NCBI RefSeq assembly: GCF_900113645.1
Contig: NZ_FOQC01000003.1
Coordinates: 62,001 to 126,000, forward strand
From: Trichococcus flocculiformis
GTDB lineage: Bacteria > Bacillota > Bacilli > Lactobacillales > Aerococcaceae
Direction of reading: 5' to 3'
DNA: 64,000 nt
Shown: positions 39,233 through 50,444 of the stretch, one piece after another
Position numbering within the stretch: the first letter of the stretch is position 1
How the letters are laid out: each line of letters opens with the position of its first letter
The notes under the pieces: generated by a model
The model's database searches: none
Seen by the model: only the letters and a program-made list of their open reading frames with translations
What the model was told of the DNA's origin: nothing
Position numbers and translations under genes: made by a program

Positions 39233-39745
39233 TTAGTATTCCATCAGCGTGAAGATGTCATACCCTTGGATCAGATCTCTGCCCTTTAAATCCAGCAACT
39301 CGATCAAGAACGCCAAGCCCACAACTTCTCCGCCTAATTTTTCAACCAATTCTATAGTCGCGGCTGTAGTGCCGCCAGTAGCCAACAAATCATCACAGAC
39401 CAGCACTTTATCGCCAGGCAAGATGGCGTCTTGATGCAGTTGCAATGTCGCTTTCCCGTATTCCAGCCCGTAGGATACTTCTACTGTTTCGCGGGGCAAT
39501 TTGCCTTTTTTGCGGGCCATCGCGAATCCGCAGCCTAATTCCACAGCCACAGGGCAACCGACCATGAAGCCACGCGCTTCAGGTCCGACTACTTTATCAA
39601 CATTCAAGTCTTGAGCATATTTCACGATTTCCTTGATTGAATAACGATAGGCTTCGCCATTTGCCATCAAAGGGGAAATATCGCGGAAAATGATGCCTTG
39701 TTCCGGAAAATCTTTTACGTCAGCAATATATTTTTTTAAATCCAT
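39233..39745 (-). CDS. apt: Adenine phosphoribosyltransferase
   Basis: This is the 170-residue purine-salvage enzyme that makes AMP from adenine and PRPP. The PRPP-binding loop [14 protein letters not shown] is near 115-128, and the N-terminal [15 protein letters not shown] is the adenine-binding region. It is 17 bases downstream of recJ, in the conserved recJ-apt order, with an AGGAGG site. Confidence 0.98.
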   Translation of the reverse strand: MDLKKYIADVKDFPEQGIIFRDISPLMANGEAYRYSIKEIVKYAQDLNVDKVVGPEARGFMVGCPVAVELGCGFAMARKKGKLPRETVEVSYGLEYGKATLQLHQDAILPGDKVLVCDDLLATGGTTAATIELVEKLGGEVVGLAFLIELLDLKGRDLIQGYDIFTLMEY

Positions 39746-39762
39746 TTTTATGTTCCTCCTAA

Positions 39763-42093
39763 TTATTGAACCATCATCTGTTCATTCAACCATTTTGTCA
39801 GTTGCGAAAACGGGCTGTAGATGAATATTTTTTCAGCTTCCATTTTCTGCAGGCGATCTTTGTATACTTGTGTATCAGCCAAAGCCCTTTTGACGGGATT
39901 CTTGACCTCATTGATGAAACCATTGTCTATTGTAACAAATCCCGCCTCCAAAAACACTTGAATCATGAAAATGGCAAGATTTTTCTTGATTTTTAAATAT
40001 TCTGCCAAAGCATCTAATCGATTTCTCACGTCGATATCCTTATGCGAACGGATATACTGGTAAAATTTTGCAAACTGGTCTTTAGGAGGAACGCCATCTG
40101 CGTATACGCCATTCGATTCATGAGAGACGACATACACATTTTCGAACTGATTACTCTTCAGGAGATTCGCCAAAAGGTTCAGCTTCAAAGGACATTCGAA
40201 GAGCACGAGATTCTTGGCGCTGACGGCCTGCAAGGCATCCACTGTATTGTCTTTGAGCAAGGCCGCATTCGAACTGCTTGGAATACGCTCATAAAATTGT
40301 TTCATGATGTTGGAAGTCGAAAATAGATACAAGGCATCTTCCACAGCCAATACCGATTCTTGGATGACCGAACTCCTTTTGTCAAAAAACTGAACATGTT
40401 TATTTTTAATGTCCCTCAACTGCAGTTGAGGCTTCGCGCTGTCCCGCCAAACATTAATTGAAAGCTCGCCGATTAGGGAAACGACATCCGCCTCATTCAA
40501 ATGATTGCTGATGCTCCCCTTATTGAAGCCGATCACATCCAGAAAGAGCTCCTTATCCTTGAGCTTGAACTTTAGATGCTTGTTGTCGGCACCGATTTGT
40601 CTGATGTCTGTCAAAGGTACATTTTGGAAGCCGAATATCGGCTTCGGATTGTCGGTACCATATGGTTTCAGCAACTCCAATTCCTTCAAAAACGGCAAGG
40701 TGACGTCAGCAAGCGGCAAGATGGCGTCTATATAAATGGATTCGCCCAGCACGATTGCATCATGATAGCGAGCAGCATAGTTGTTGATCTTTTCAGAGAA
40801 AGCGGCTAAATCAGCAGCAGGAAGACTCATGCCTGCTGCCATTTTGTGCCCACCGAACTTCGTAAGCGAATCCTTTGCATCTGCCAATGCAGCATAAATG
40901 TCCAACGCCTCGGTGCTGCGGGCTGACCCTTTCGCGATACCGGTTTTTTCGTCGATATTAAATAATACGGTTGGCCGTCCAAATTCCTCGACCAATTTGC
41001 TTGCCACGATTCCGAGAACGCCCTGATGCCAATTCTTGTTGCCTAACACAACAACGTCCGGCAAATTTTCATTCTTCGCCAATTGGATACGGGCTTCTTC
41101 ATGGATGGACTGAACTATGCTTTGTCTCTCGACGTTTTTTTCCTGAATATAGGCAACCAATTCAGCAATTTTTTCTTCGTCGAATGACAGCATCAATTCA
41201 GCACCCGGACCCGCATCTTCCAATCGACCGACTGCATTCAAACGTGGTCCGATGATGAAACCGATGCTCTCTTCGTCCAAAACAGCCGTATCTATTCCAG
41301 CGGCTTCCATCAATGCAGCCAGCCCGAGCCGATGCGCTTGTTTCATGACTTGTAGTCCTTGTTTCACGATCCAGCGATTTTCGCCTGTCAAACTAACAAG
41401 GTCCGCAACAGTGCCGATAGCAGCCAGGTCAAGTGATTCAAAGGGCATTTCCCCCAGAAGGGCCGCCGCGATTTTTAGGGCGACGCCAGCTCCGGAAAGA
41501 TCCGGGAAAGGATAGGACCCGGCAGGATGTTTCGGGTGGATGACAGCATATGCATCAGGTAAGACAGCCGGCAATTCATGGTGATCGGAAACAATGACGT
41601 CTACCCCCATTTTTTTTGCCATCGCTATTGGTTCGTGACCGGAAACTCCGTTATCGCAAGTCAGGATCAGTTGCGCCCCGTTTTCGATCAGTTTTTTGAA
41701 TGCGGCGGCATTTGGGCCGTAACCATCCGTGAAGCGATTCGGCAAATAATAACCGACATTGCCTCCCAACACTTCAATGGTTTCCACGAGTATGCAAGTA
41801 CTTGTGATGCCATCCGCATCGTAATCACCATAAACAACGATTTCTTCCCCTGATTCAATAGCTTCAGTCAAACGATGGACGGCTTTATCCATATCGTGCA
41901 GCAAATATGGATCATGGAATTCCATTTGGGTCCCTTCGACGAATGCTGTGATTTGTTCCTTTGTTTCAAGTCCGCGCTGCATGCACAGTAGGACGAACTT
42001 TTCTGATAAGCCCGTAGCCTGACTGATTCCCAGGCTTATAGATGCATCAATTTCTGATTTGCGTATTTTCCAATTCATCTTTGACGATAACAA
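39763..42093 (-). CDS. recJ: Single-strand DNA exonuclease RecJ
   Basis: The 776-residue 5'-3' exonuclease of recombinational and mismatch repair carries [12 protein letters not shown] near 83 and the DHH motif in VSDHHELP near 170. A DHHA1 domain follows with [11 protein letters not shown] near 410, and then an OB domain. The C-terminal 200 residues are an additional domain seen in Firmicutes RecJ. The reading frame starts with TTG at 42093, with AAGGAG 8 bases upstream; an ATG five codons later has no suitable site. It is coupled to apt. Confidence 0.95.
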   Translation of the reverse strand: MLSSKMNWKIRKSEIDASISLGISQATGLSEKFVLLCMQRGLETKEQITAFVEGTQMEFHDPYLLHDMDKAVHRLTEAIESGEEIVVYGDYDADGITSTCILVETIEVLGGNVGYYLPNRFTDGYGPNAAAFKKLIENGAQLILTCDNGVSGHEPIAMAKKMGVDVIVSDHHELPAVLPDAYAVIHPKHPAGSYPFPDLSGAGVALKIAAALLGEMPFESLDLAAIGTVADLVSLTGENRWIVKQGLQVMKQAHRLGLAALMEAAGIDTAVLDEESIGFIIGPRLNAVGRLEDAGPGAELMLSFDEEKIAELVAYIQEKNVERQSIVQSIHEEARIQLAKNENLPDVVVLGNKNWHQGVLGIVASKLVEEFGRPTVLFNIDEKTGIAKGSARSTEALDIYAALADAKDSLTKFGGHKMAAGMSLPAADLAAFSEKINNYAARYHDAIVLGESIYIDAILPLADVTLPFLKELELLKPYGTDNPKPIFGFQNVPLTDIRQIGADNKHLKFKLKDKELFLDVIGFNKGSISNHLNEADVVSLIGELSINVWRDSAKPQLQLRDIKNKHVQFFDKRSSVIQESVLAVEDALYLFSTSNIMKQFYERIPSSSNAALLKDNTVDALQAVSAKNLVLFECPLKLNLLANLLKSNQFENVYVVSHESNGVYADGVPPKDQFAKFYQYIRSHKDIDVRNRLDALAEYLKIKKNLAIFMIQVFLEAGFVTIDNGFINEVKNPVKRALADTQVYKDRLQKMEAEKIFIYSPFSQLTKWLNEQMMVQ

Positions 42094-42148
42094 TTTACCG
42101 ACTCCTTACTTTGTAAACTATATAGAAGCACTGCAGCCCCCTTAACCG

Positions 42149-42184
42149 AAAAAAGACTAGAAGCTAAACCCGTTCTAGTCTTTT
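42149..42184 (-). terminator. Terminator after the LapA-type gene
   Basis: AAAAGACTAGAA and TTCTAGTCTTTT pair around a 10-base loop, with T-runs on both sides. It lies between the LapA gene and recJ. Confidence 0.85.
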
Positions 42185-42232
42185 CTTTCTAACCTGAAGT
42201 AGCCATCAAATGAATCTCCAGCTCTGTTTTTA

Positions 42233-42643
42233 TCAAATTTTGCTCGGTTGATCCGGGTTACCAACAGTCAGCTTTTTTATCAACTCTTCTTCAAGCGAAT
42301 TGATTTTGCTGTCTTTCTGGGATAACTGCATCCGCAGATCGCTCAGTTGCTGTTCGTATCCGGCTTTTGCAGTATCTACGGCTGTTTGGATCTCTTTGCT
42401 TTTTGCGTCGACTTCGGCACGCATCTGTTTGAACTCTTTGTTCTTCTTCGTCGCACTCCCTGTCGCAACCAATAAAGTGATGAGCGAGCCCATCAGAAGT
42501 GAAACAAGAATGACGATGATCAGAGGTCCATCCAAGACGGCGAACCCAAAATTGACCGGCACAGAATCAACGTTAAAAACGGCAAACAACACAATGATGA
42601 TGATCAAAATAATACCTGCTACTAATCTCCATTGATTTTTCAT
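42233..42643 (-). CDS. LapA/YrvD-type membrane protein
   Basis: This is a 136-residue protein with two membrane helices (about 7-25 and 38-60) and a cytosolic coiled coil (about 75-125) of heptad-like Leu/Ile. It fits the lipopolysaccharide assembly protein A domain family, found in Firmicutes as YrvD beside recJ; the name reflects the domain and not a function here. The role may be in envelope organisation. The start at MKNQWR is preferred because GGGGCG precedes it. Confidence 0.8.
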   Translation of the reverse strand: MKNQWRLVAGIILIIIIVLFAVFNVDSVPVNFGFAVLDGPLIIVILVSLLMGSLITLLVATGSATKKNKEFKQMRAEVDAKSKEIQTAVDTAKAGYEQQLSDLRMQLSQKDSKINSLEEELIKKLTVGNPDQPSKI

Positions 42644-42761
42644 TATAATCGCCCCACTCATTTTGATGTTTACACACTCTTATTATCATCTTTTTGCCGA
42701 TGCATCGTCAACTTACAACCCTTGAGAACAATAGTGAGTATGTTCTCAAGGGTTCCGGCAA

Positions 42762-43691
42762 TCATTTCATCAGAGCAATGTCGAACTCGTCATAGTCATT
42801 GACAAGTTTTGTATTCTGAAAGACTTTACGGGCATCCCGCTGCAGCTGATGCGCATTGCCGTTCAAGTAACGCGCACTGATGTGGGTCAAATAAAGTTGC
42901 TTTACGTTTGCTTCTTTTGCTACATTAGCGGCATCGATGCACGTTGAGTGGAAATAATCAGAAGCTATCGCTTGGTCTTCTTTCCCAAAGGTACTCTCAT
43001 GAACCAACACATCGGCATCTCTGGCTAAAACGACTGTATTTTTCGTTCTTCTTGTGTCGCCTAAAATCGTTACGACGCGTCCTTTAGTTGTTTTTCCAAT
43101 AAAGTCCAGTCCGTTGATGGTTCTTCCGTCAGGCAAAACAACAGTCTCGCCGTTCTTGAGTTTTCCATAGAGCGGTCCTGCGGGAACATCCATCTCTTTG
43201 AGTTTATCGGCCTGCAATTCTCCTGGATAGTCTGCTTCTTCAACACGGTATCCATACGAAATGATACCATGATTCAGCTTTGCACAACTGACGCGAAATT
43301 GCTCATCTTCAAACACAACGCCATCTTCCGTTATTTCGTGGAAAAAGATCGGATAGCGCAAGTGCGACTGGGATATACGCAGACTGGTCAACACAAATTC
43401 CTTTATTCCGACAGGGCCATAGATGTTCAAGGGAGTATTGCCGCCTTGAAAAGCCCGACTGCTCAAAAAGCCAGGCAGTCCGAATATATGATCTCCATGC
43501 AGATGGGTGATGAAGATTTTTTCCACTTTCCTGGGTCGGATAGTTGTTTTGAGTACACGCTGCTGTGTACCCTCCCCGCAGTCAAAAAGCCAGATGGCAT
43601 TGCGTTCATCCAACAGCTTCAATGCTATACTGGAAAGATTTCTGCTGGTGGAAGGAACACCTGCTCCTGTGCCTAAAAATTGAATTTTCAT
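42762..43691 (-). CDS. rnz: Ribonuclease Z
   Basis: This is the 309-residue metallo-beta-lactamase endonuclease that trims the 3' end of tRNA precursors. ITHLHGDHIFGLPG near 62-75 is the HxHxDH zinc motif, and the GDTRRT region near 212 completes the metal site. A family-typical flexible arm is visible around 150-190. The ATG at 43691 follows GGGAG. It starts 2 bases after the acetyltransferase stop and ends far from lapA. Confidence 0.96.
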   Translation of the reverse strand: MKIQFLGTGAGVPSTSRNLSSIALKLLDERNAIWLFDCGEGTQQRVLKTTIRPRKVEKIFITHLHGDHIFGLPGFLSSRAFQGGNTPLNIYGPVGIKEFVLTSLRISQSHLRYPIFFHEITEDGVVFEDEQFRVSCAKLNHGIISYGYRVEEADYPGELQADKLKEMDVPAGPLYGKLKNGETVVLPDGRTINGLDFIGKTTKGRVVTILGDTRRTKNTVVLARDADVLVHESTFGKEDQAIASDYFHSTCIDAANVAKEANVKQLYLTHISARYLNGNAHQLQRDARKVFQNTKLVNDYDEFDIALMK

Positions 43692-43693
43692 AA

Positions 43694-45553
43694 TCAATTG
43701 CTCCCATTTTCATCATTTAATTCTTGATAGATTTGCTCTGCCACAAAAAGGGCTAATTGTTGCGCGCCAGTCGGATTCGGATGGACTTGGTCCTCCAGAA
43801 GCCAATCGCCATGCCCGCTGCTGTAGGCATTCCAATCCAGAAGATGGACATTGGAATGCGTGCTTTCGGCAAGTTCCAATTGCTCATTCACGCTGTCCTT
43901 CCAGATTCTCGGAACATTCGTGGTGAGAAAAAACAAATCCTTGGATGTCCCGATTTCCTCTATGAAGCTTTCCATTTGCGTACGGGTGAAAGTCCCGTTG
44001 GAACCAAGAAAGACAACAACCGTATCATGTAATTGCTCCCGTTTTTTTAAATCAGCAATCACCTCAGTAGTTTGGTAAAGCTGTCTGCTGACTGCACCTT
44101 CGACAACTGCCCGACCAAAAACAGTAACCAGCTGATCCGAAACCGAGAGCAACACAGAGTCGCCTATGAAGGTAATATCAGCATCATGGGCAAATAAAAC
44201 TACCTCTCGTTCCAGCCCTTCAATATTGTTGATGGCCCTGCTGCGGGCGGAAGCATCACGATTGATTTCTTCCATCTTACTCTGGCTGGCTGCGATCTGC
44301 TCTCGCAATTCCTGCACATCGGCATTTTCGCCGGATTTTGCCTGGACCAAACCAGTCAGTGCAATCAGCAGCAGGCAAACACTGCCGGTTGCAAAGATTT
44401 TTTCCGGAAAATGCCCGGTGAAACCGAGGGATCCTGAAAGTTTTCTTTTGGAAAAAGTATCCCCAAGACGCCAAGACGGCCCAAACGGTATTTTCCGCCG
44501 CTCTTTTTCGAATAGTTGGTAACCTATTTCGGAAAGACAGAGGATGAGTACCAGTTGGATCAAAACATGGCGACCGGGATCAACGCTTGTATCAACTACT
44601 TTTGCTTGATAAAGGGAAACGACCGGATAGTACCACAGATACAGAAGGAAACTCCGCCTGCCGATCCACTGAAACGGCTTGAACCGCAGTATTTTTGAAA
44701 TGAAATTTGCCGGATGTGCTGTTAAGACAACCGCAATGCCGATCATGACACTGTTGAGGAACATCCCGCCTCTGTAAGTGAATGCCTGACTATCCAACAT
44801 GCTGCTGAACATGACGCCGAGAACAGCGTAGCTCAATAATCCAGCGAGCGTCAATCTTCGACCAATCTGCTTCGGCACCGGTTCGTCCAGCCTCTCCAAC
44901 GGCCAGACAACTGAAAGCGCGCTGCCGATCATAAACGAAAATAAACGCGTATCCGTCCCGTAATAAACGCGTGAAGCGTCCTCTCCAGGTACGTACAACA
45001 TCCCCATCGCAAGAGCAGAAAACAAAGAAAGTAAGACCGCTGTGTAGAGGATTATCCGTTTATCTTTGTACAACGCCAACAGCAACAACACAACCAGTGG
45101 CCAGATGATATAGAATTGGCTTATGATCGAAAGGAACCAGAGATGCATGAACGGTGACTGCACATAGAATTGTTCAAAATAAGAAGCTCCAACAGAAATT
45201 TGCCACCAGTTATTGAACATCCCTAATGAAGAAAGGATCCATGGCCGTAAATTCAGTAAGAGTCCTCTTTGGAACAAAGTGATATATGCGGTCACTACTA
45301 TCATCATCGATAGCAACGGAAAGAAAAGCTTGTGGAACCTTCTGGACAAATAGCTCTTGTAAGCCAGTTTGCCCTTTTCGCTGTATTCTTTGATCACCGA
45401 CGCTGTAACGAAAAATCCGGTCAGGATGAAAAAAATGTTAACTGCTAAGTAGCCGCCGGGCAAAACATGAGGCATCAAATGATAGAAAATGATGGCAATA
45501 ATCGCAATCGCCCGCATCCCATCCAATGGAACGGAACGTTTTTGTACTGTCAC
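43694..45553 (-). CDS. oatA: OatA-like peptidoglycan O-acetyltransferase
   Basis: The 619-residue membrane protein has an acyltransferase-3 domain with about eleven helices (residues 8-400) and an extracellular SGNH esterase-like domain. The start RSVPLDGMRAIAIIAIIFYH contains the conserved His. In the C-terminal domain GDSVLLSVSD near 475 supplies the serine, and DQVHPNPTG near 595 the Asp/His pair. This layout is that of OatA, which acetylates MurNAc and confers lysozyme resistance; teichoic acid or other O-acetyltransferases share it. It starts with GTG after GGGGG and is coupled to rnz. Confidence 0.82.
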   Translation of the reverse strand: MTVQKRSVPLDGMRAIAIIAIIFYHLMPHVLPGGYLAVNIFFILTGFFVTASVIKEYSEKGKLAYKSYLSRRFHKLFFPLLSMMIVVTAYITLFQRGLLLNLRPWILSSLGMFNNWWQISVGASYFEQFYVQSPFMHLWFLSIISQFYIIWPLVVLLLLALYKDKRIILYTAVLLSLFSALAMGMLYVPGEDASRVYYGTDTRLFSFMIGSALSVVWPLERLDEPVPKQIGRRLTLAGLLSYAVLGVMFSSMLDSQAFTYRGGMFLNSVMIGIAVVLTAHPANFISKILRFKPFQWIGRRSFLLYLWYYPVVSLYQAKVVDTSVDPGRHVLIQLVLILCLSEIGYQLFEKERRKIPFGPSWRLGDTFSKRKLSGSLGFTGHFPEKIFATGSVCLLLIALTGLVQAKSGENADVQELREQIAASQSKMEEINRDASARSRAINNIEGLEREVVLFAHDADITFIGDSVLLSVSDQLVTVFGRAVVEGAVSRQLYQTTEVIADLKKREQLHDTVVVFLGSNGTFTRTQMESFIEEIGTSKDLFFLTTNVPRIWKDSVNEQLELAESTHSNVHLLDWNAYSSGHGDWLLEDQVHPNPTGAQQLALFVAEQIYQELNDENGSN

Positions 45554-45591
45554 GATAATTATCCCCCATTTATTGATACTGATGTTACTTT

Positions 45592-46899
45592 TTAATCGAC
45601 GAACTCAAAATGGTAAGTCATGATGCGGACCATGTCGCCGTCTTTCGCTCCCTTGGCCCTCAGTTTTTCATCCACACCCATTTGGCGCAGTTGACGCGCG
45701 AAACGCATGATGCTTTCGTCATGAGCAAAATTGGTCATGTTGAATAATTTTTCCAGTCTTTCGCCACCCAAAACCCATGTGGAATCAGGATCGCGTCCGA
45801 TAGTGAATTGTTCTTGATTTTCTTCGAATTTGTAAAGGACGGATGATTCGACTTCTTCTTCGTCGAATAATGGGAACTCCGGCGTTTCTTTCAGAACTTC
45901 TGCAGTGTAGTCCAACAATTCGGCTACGCCGGTCGTTGACCAAGCTGAAATCGGGAAAATTCTTGGCGCTTCGTCTTCGCCGAATTTTTCGGCGATTTTC
46001 TGTTTGAAGACTTCAAGATTTTCTTCCGCCTCCGCCACGTCCATTTTGTTGGCTACGATGACTGTCGGTCTTTCCAGCAAACGCAATTGGTAACTTTCCA
46101 ATTCCTTATTGATTTTTTCATAGTCATCGAAAGGATCTCTGCCTTCCGTGCCGCCCATATCAATGACATGCAGAATGACTCTTGTGCGCTCGATGTGGCG
46201 CAAAAATTGGATCCCCAGACCTACGCCTTGGGATGCGCCCTCGATCAATCCAGGTAAATCGGCCATGACAAACTCTTCTCCACTGCGGGTTTGTACCATA
46301 CCTAAATTGGGCACGAGCGTAGTGAAGTGATAAGCTGCGATTTTTGGTTTCGCTTTTGACACAATCGACAGCAATGTCGATTTACCGACTGACGGGAAGC
46401 CCACTAAACCGACGTCCGCGATGACTTTCAGCTCAAGCTCCAACTCCAGCTCTTGCCCGGGTTCACCATTTTCGGCGATTTCGGGTGCAGGGTTTCTCGC
46501 AGTGGCAAAACGGTTATTCCCGCGTCCGCCACGTCCACCTCTTGCGACTACAGCCTGTTGGCCAGCTTCAGTCAGATCAGCGATGAGTTCTTTTGTTTCC
46601 GCATTGCGCACAATCGTACCCGGCGGCACCCTGACTATCGTGTCTTTTGCTCCACGGCCGAACATACTCTTACTCATGCCGTTTTCACCGGGCTTGCCCC
46701 TGAAATTGCGGTTATAACGGAAATCCAACAACGTGCGCAGGCCTGGATCCACTTCGAAAATGATGCTTCCCCCACGACCGCCGTCGCCACCTGCAGGCCC
46801 CCCATCGGGAACATACTTTTCGCGACGGAAAGCTACCATACCATCGCCGCCTTTACCGGCTTTTACATGCACTTTTGCATGATCTAAAAACATTGACAT
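45592..46899 (-). CDS. obgE: GTPase ObgE
   Basis: This 435-residue ribosome-assembly and stress GTPase has a glycine-rich Obg domain at 1-158 ([14 protein letters not shown]), a GTPase domain with [12 protein letters not shown] near 166 and NKMD near 283, and an OCT domain at the C-terminus. The ATG at 46899 follows GGGGG. The reading frame is open 31 codons upstream, but that segment holds a hairpin and no start signal. It is a single gene or leads into oatA. Confidence 0.97.
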   Translation of the reverse strand: MSMFLDHAKVHVKAGKGGDGMVAFRREKYVPDGGPAGGDGGRGGSIIFEVDPGLRTLLDFRYNRNFRGKPGENGMSKSMFGRGAKDTIVRVPPGTIVRNAETKELIADLTEAGQQAVVARGGRGGRGNNRFATARNPAPEIAENGEPGQELELELELKVIADVGLVGFPSVGKSTLLSIVSKAKPKIAAYHFTTLVPNLGMVQTRSGEEFVMADLPGLIEGASQGVGLGIQFLRHIERTRVILHVIDMGGTEGRDPFDDYEKINKELESYQLRLLERPTVIVANKMDVAEAEENLEVFKQKIAEKFGEDEAPRIFPISAWSTTGVAELLDYTAEVLKETPEFPLFDEEEVESSVLYKFEENQEQFTIGRDPDSTWVLGGERLEKLFNMTNFAHDESIMRFARQLRQMGVDEKLRAKGAKDGDMVRIMTYHFEFVD

Positions 46900-47131
46900 C
46901 TTTTTTCCCCCTTGGAAAACTGTTCGGCACTCTATATGCCGAACAAAATGATTCGATTGGCCCAACATTTCCAAATGCGCTTCCGCAGACAAAAAGTTGG
47001 ACCGTTATCTTTAACAAATAATTTGCGCTTCTTTTTTCTGAACTGCTCATTCTTCCCTCTTAATTTACCATATTAACCAAAAAACGAAAAGAAAATACAG
47101 TATGGGAGGTATTGATCCTTCCAGCGCTCGG
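46900..47131 (-). other. Leader region of obgE with hairpin and possible short upstream reading frame
   Basis: Between glyS and obgE lie about 230 non-coding bases. GTTCGGCA and TGCCGAAC (46922-46944) form a perfect 8-bp hairpin 11 bases before the obgE binding site. A 65-codon reading frame (46853-47050) has AGAGGGAAG before its ATG and overlaps the obgE start out of frame. Its composition is not convincing for a protein, but it could be a translated leader. No clear -35/-10 pair is seen. Confidence 0.4.
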
Positions 47132-47184
47132 CGAAAAACAAAATGATGGAGTCGGGAGTAAACAATGTTAGCCCCGCCTCCATC
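47132..47184 (-). terminator. Terminator after glyS
   Basis: GATGGAGGCGGG and CCCGACTCCATC pair (with one mismatch) around a 16-base loop, followed by ATTTTGTTTTT. It lies 6 bases after the glyS stop. Confidence 0.8.
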
Positions 47185-47190
47185 ACTTCA

Positions 47191-49254
47191 CTATTTAAGG
47201 ATCAATTTTCTGACATCAGCAAACTGCATAATGCTCAACGTCAGGTTTCCGAGCGTGTTCAAACGGTTACTGCGGATCGCAATATCCTCGACCATTACCA
47301 TGTTTTCATCGAAATAAGCTTCAATGTATGGCGCAATCGCAGCCAAGGCCGCATAATCCGCTTCCGGATCGCCGTGTGAAAGAGCCAAATCGAGATGGTT
47401 AATCTGTACGTACAGATTCTTTTCGCTGGCTGTTTCAAGCAGATCTTTCTGAACAGGAATCGATTCATCAGGATTCCCGGAAATGTTTACGACACGCGCA
47501 AGAGCTTCCATAATCGCCTTGAACGATGCCTCTTCACTGTGCGCCTGCAATACTTTTGCGTTTGCAAACAAAATGTTGACATCTTGTTCTCCGGATTGCA
47601 ACACAGCTTCCACTATATCATATCGGATGCCGTAGTTTTGAAGTTTCTGTTGGATACGGGCTTTTGCAAAAACAGCAAGTTCATTCATTGTTTTGGAGAA
47701 CGATTCTGTATCTTCAACCGCATACACCTCTACCAACAAGCTGGAGAGCAACTCTTCCAATGAAAACGACCATTGGTATTTTTCGATGATCTGAATGACC
47801 CCGATCATTTGACGGCGCAAAGCATAAGGATCATTCGATCCCGTCGGAACCATTCCTTGCAAGAAGAAGCTGATGATGCTGTCCAATTTGTCCGCCATCG
47901 CCAAAACTGCTCCGACTTGGGTCTCCGGCAATGCACCTTCACTGGACACAGGGAGATAGTGTTCGCGGATTGCGGTCGCTACTGCTGCGGTTTCGCCTTG
48001 TTGTAGCGCATAGACTTCACCCATGATCCCTTGCAATTCCGTAAATTCGGAAACCATATTGGTTACCAAATCAAATTTATAGATGGAAGCCGCACGTAAC
48101 AATTGCGTTTTGTCATCCTCTGCCAAATCAAGCAAATCAGCAAGGTGAGCAGCAATTTTAGCTGTGTTGTCCATCTTATCATGAATGGACCCGATTTTCG
48201 AATGGAATGTGACTTTTTTTAATTTTTCGACCGACTGCGCAATAGTGATGCGTTGATCTTCGTTGAAGAAGAATAAGCCATCCTCAAGTCGTGCTGTCAG
48301 GACCTTTTCATTTCCTTTCTTAACGTTATCGATGAATGCGCCATTCCCGTTGCGTACGGATATGAAGTACGGCAACAGTTTCCCGGATTTATCCTTCACT
48401 TCGAAATAGCGTTGGTGGTCCTTCATCGATGTGATCAATACATCTGCCGGCAACGTCAAATATTTGCTGTCGTATTCCCCAAAAAAGGCAGTCGGGTATT
48501 CGACCAATGATGTAACTTCTTCCAACAAGGTTTCATCGTTAGGGATGATCCAGCCGTTTTCAGATTCAATCTGCTGGAATTGGGCACGGATCATGTTTTT
48601 TCTTTTGTCCTGGTCGGCGATGACGTGTTGTTCCGCTAATTTTTCTGCGTACTCACTTGCATGCGCAAGCATCACTTCTTTGCCCAAGAAACGATGTCCG
48701 CGCGTGGTCCGGCCTGAAACGACATCCAAAACTTGGAATGGGATGATTTCATCGTCAGCAAGGGCCGCAATCCAATGGATCGGTCGGATGTATTTGAAGT
48801 GATGGTTGCCCCAGTGCATCGAAACAGGGAAAGTCATCGACTCAACAACTGTGTTCAATTCCTTCAGGACTTCTGAGGAAGCTTGTCCGCTCGTTTCCTT
48901 CTTGACGAACACATACTCTACACCATTCAGTTCATCAAAGAAGATATCTTCAGGCGTCAATCCTTGCCCACGGACAAAACCTAGTGCAGCTTTTGACCAG
49001 CTGCCGTCCGCCTGCAAAGCGATTTTTTTTGCGGGTCCTTTGACGATTTCAGCCAAATCCGCCTGTTTATCACTCACTCCGCTGGCGATGACCGCCAATC
49101 GTCTCGGTGTTGCATACATTTCGATTGCATCAAAGCTGATGCGGTTATCTTCCAAAAAAGCAGTCATCTTTTCTTTCAGTTGGATACTGCTGCTGCGCAC
49201 ATATTTCGCAGGCATTTCTTCCAGTCCGATTTCTAATAATACAGTTTGACTCAT
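47191..49254 (-). CDS. glyS: Glycyl-tRNA synthetase beta subunit
   Basis: This 687-residue subunit of the alpha2-beta2 enzyme contributes tRNA binding. It starts SQTVLLEIGLEEMPAKY, and the HD-like domain and C-terminal anticodon-binding domain (from about 580) are present. The ATG at 49254 is 4 bases after the glyQ stop, with GGAGG inside the glyQ end. It is expressed with glyQ under the glycine T-box. Confidence 0.97.
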   Translation of the reverse strand: MSQTVLLEIGLEEMPAKYVRSSSIQLKEKMTAFLEDNRISFDAIEMYATPRRLAVIASGVSDKQADLAEIVKGPAKKIALQADGSWSKAALGFVRGQGLTPEDIFFDELNGVEYVFVKKETSGQASSEVLKELNTVVESMTFPVSMHWGNHHFKYIRPIHWIAALADDEIIPFQVLDVVSGRTTRGHRFLGKEVMLAHASEYAEKLAEQHVIADQDKRKNMIRAQFQQIESENGWIIPNDETLLEEVTSLVEYPTAFFGEYDSKYLTLPADVLITSMKDHQRYFEVKDKSGKLLPYFISVRNGNGAFIDNVKKGNEKVLTARLEDGLFFFNEDQRITIAQSVEKLKKVTFHSKIGSIHDKMDNTAKIAAHLADLLDLAEDDKTQLLRAASIYKFDLVTNMVSEFTELQGIMGEVYALQQGETAAVATAIREHYLPVSSEGALPETQVGAVLAMADKLDSIISFFLQGMVPTGSNDPYALRRQMIGVIQIIEKYQWSFSLEELLSSLLVEVYAVEDTESFSKTMNELAVFAKARIQQKLQNYGIRYDIVEAVLQSGEQDVNILFANAKVLQAHSEEASFKAIMEALARVVNISGNPDESIPVQKDLLETASEKNLYVQINHLDLALSHGDPEADYAALAAIAPYIEAYFDENMVMVEDIAIRSNRLNTLGNLTLSIMQFADVRKLILK

Positions 49255-49258
49255 CAAT

Positions 49259-50173
49259 TTAGTCCTCCTTCAGGGCAAGTTCTTTTTGATCATCCGAAAG
49301 CAAAGGGAAACCCAATTCTTTTCTCTTTTGGACAAAAGCTTTCGCCAATTGGCGTGCCATATTGCGGATCCGCGCGAGATAACCTGCGCGGTCTGTAGCA
49401 GAAATGACCCCTCTTGCATCCAACAGATTAAAGGCATGCGAACTCTTCAGGACATAGTCATACGCCGGATGCACAAGACCGTTTTCGATCTGTTTTGTCG
49501 CTTCTGCTTCAAACGAATCGAACAGTTGGAACAATAAATCAACGTTGCTCTCCTCAAACGAATATTTGGAATGTTCATATTCCGGCTGGCCGAAGATTTC
49601 GCCATATTTCACGCCCTCTGTCCATTCAAGATCGTAGACACTGTTCACATCCTGGATATAAGAAGCCAAGCGCTCCAGCCCATAAGTGATTTCGCTCGTG
49701 ACAGGGCTGCATTCCAAACCGCCCACTTGCTGGAAATAGGTGAACTGGGTTACTTCCATCCCGTCCAACCAGACTTCCCAGCCCAAGCCTGCGCAACCCA
49801 ATGAAGGGTTTTCCCAGTTGTCCTCTACAAAGCGGATATCGTGTTCGATCGGATCGATGCCCAGCACCTTCAGACTTTCCAGATAGAGTTCCTGGATATT
49901 ATCCGGTGATGGCTTCATGACCACCTGGAATTGGTGATGCTGGTACAGGCGGTTGGGATTCTCACCATAACGGCCGTCAGCAGGACGACGTGAAGGCTCC
50001 ACGTAAGCGGCATTCCATGGTTCTGGTCCGATTGCGCGCAAGAAAGTGTACGGGCTCATTGTTCCGGCACCCTTCTCCGTATCATAGGACTGCATCAATA
50101 GGCAACCTTGATCTGCCCAAAAATTTTGTAGCGCTTGAATCATTTTTTGCACAGTTAATTTGTTTTCCATCAT
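49259..50173 (-). CDS. glyQ: Glycyl-tRNA synthetase alpha subunit
   Basis: This is the 304-residue class II catalytic subunit. The class II motifs 2 and 3 are in the [20 protein letters not shown] and [14 protein letters not shown] segments. The ATG at 50173 has GGAGG 6 bases upstream. It lies directly downstream of the T-box terminator at 50201-50242, so expression should rise when glycyl-tRNA is short. Confidence 0.98.
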   Translation of the reverse strand: MMENKLTVQKMIQALQNFWADQGCLLMQSYDTEKGAGTMSPYTFLRAIGPEPWNAAYVEPSRRPADGRYGENPNRLYQHHQFQVVMKPSPDNIQELYLESLKVLGIDPIEHDIRFVEDNWENPSLGCAGLGWEVWLDGMEVTQFTYFQQVGGLECSPVTSEITYGLERLASYIQDVNSVYDLEWTEGVKYGEIFGQPEYEHSKYSFEESNVDLLFQLFDSFEAEATKQIENGLVHPAYDYVLKSSHAFNLLDARGVISATDRAGYLARIRNMARQLAKAFVQKRKELGFPLLSDDQKELALKED

Positions 50174-50200
50174 AATTCTCCTCCACTTGAAATAATACAT

Positions 50201-50409
50201 AAAAAAAATCCCTATGCATCAAGTTTCCTTGAAACATAGGGACGAATATTTTCGCGGTTCCACCCTAATTCCGGCTGATGCCGGCACTTCGTTACAGGAC
50301 TCGGATACGCCTTTCCGCAATAGTTTCCCGCTTTGGCTCACACTATCCCAAATTCGCTTTTCGGTACTGACCAGAGGTACTTTTATCTTCAACGTCCAGT
50401 ATTTAGTTA
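50201..50409 (-). promoter_or_regulatory. T-box riboswitch of the glyQS operon
   Basis: The leader carries the T-box sequence AGGGTGGAACCGCG (minus strand, 50253-50266), which pairs as antiterminator. An intrinsic terminator follows (CCCTATG with CATAGGG, then eight T, 50201-50242). Upstream is a long stem I region, about 130 bases from the promoter. The specifier codon is expected to be a glycine codon, but it was not resolved by eye. Confidence 0.9.
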
Positions 50410-50415
50410 TTCTCA

Positions 50416-50444
50416 ATATTAGCCTTGTTTATGCAGATTGTCAA
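50416..50444 (-). promoter_or_regulatory. Promoter of the glyQS T-box
   Basis: TTGACA and TAATAT are separated by 17 bases. The -35 overlaps the last codons of recO, so the T-box transcript starts right at the end of that gene. Confidence 0.85.
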
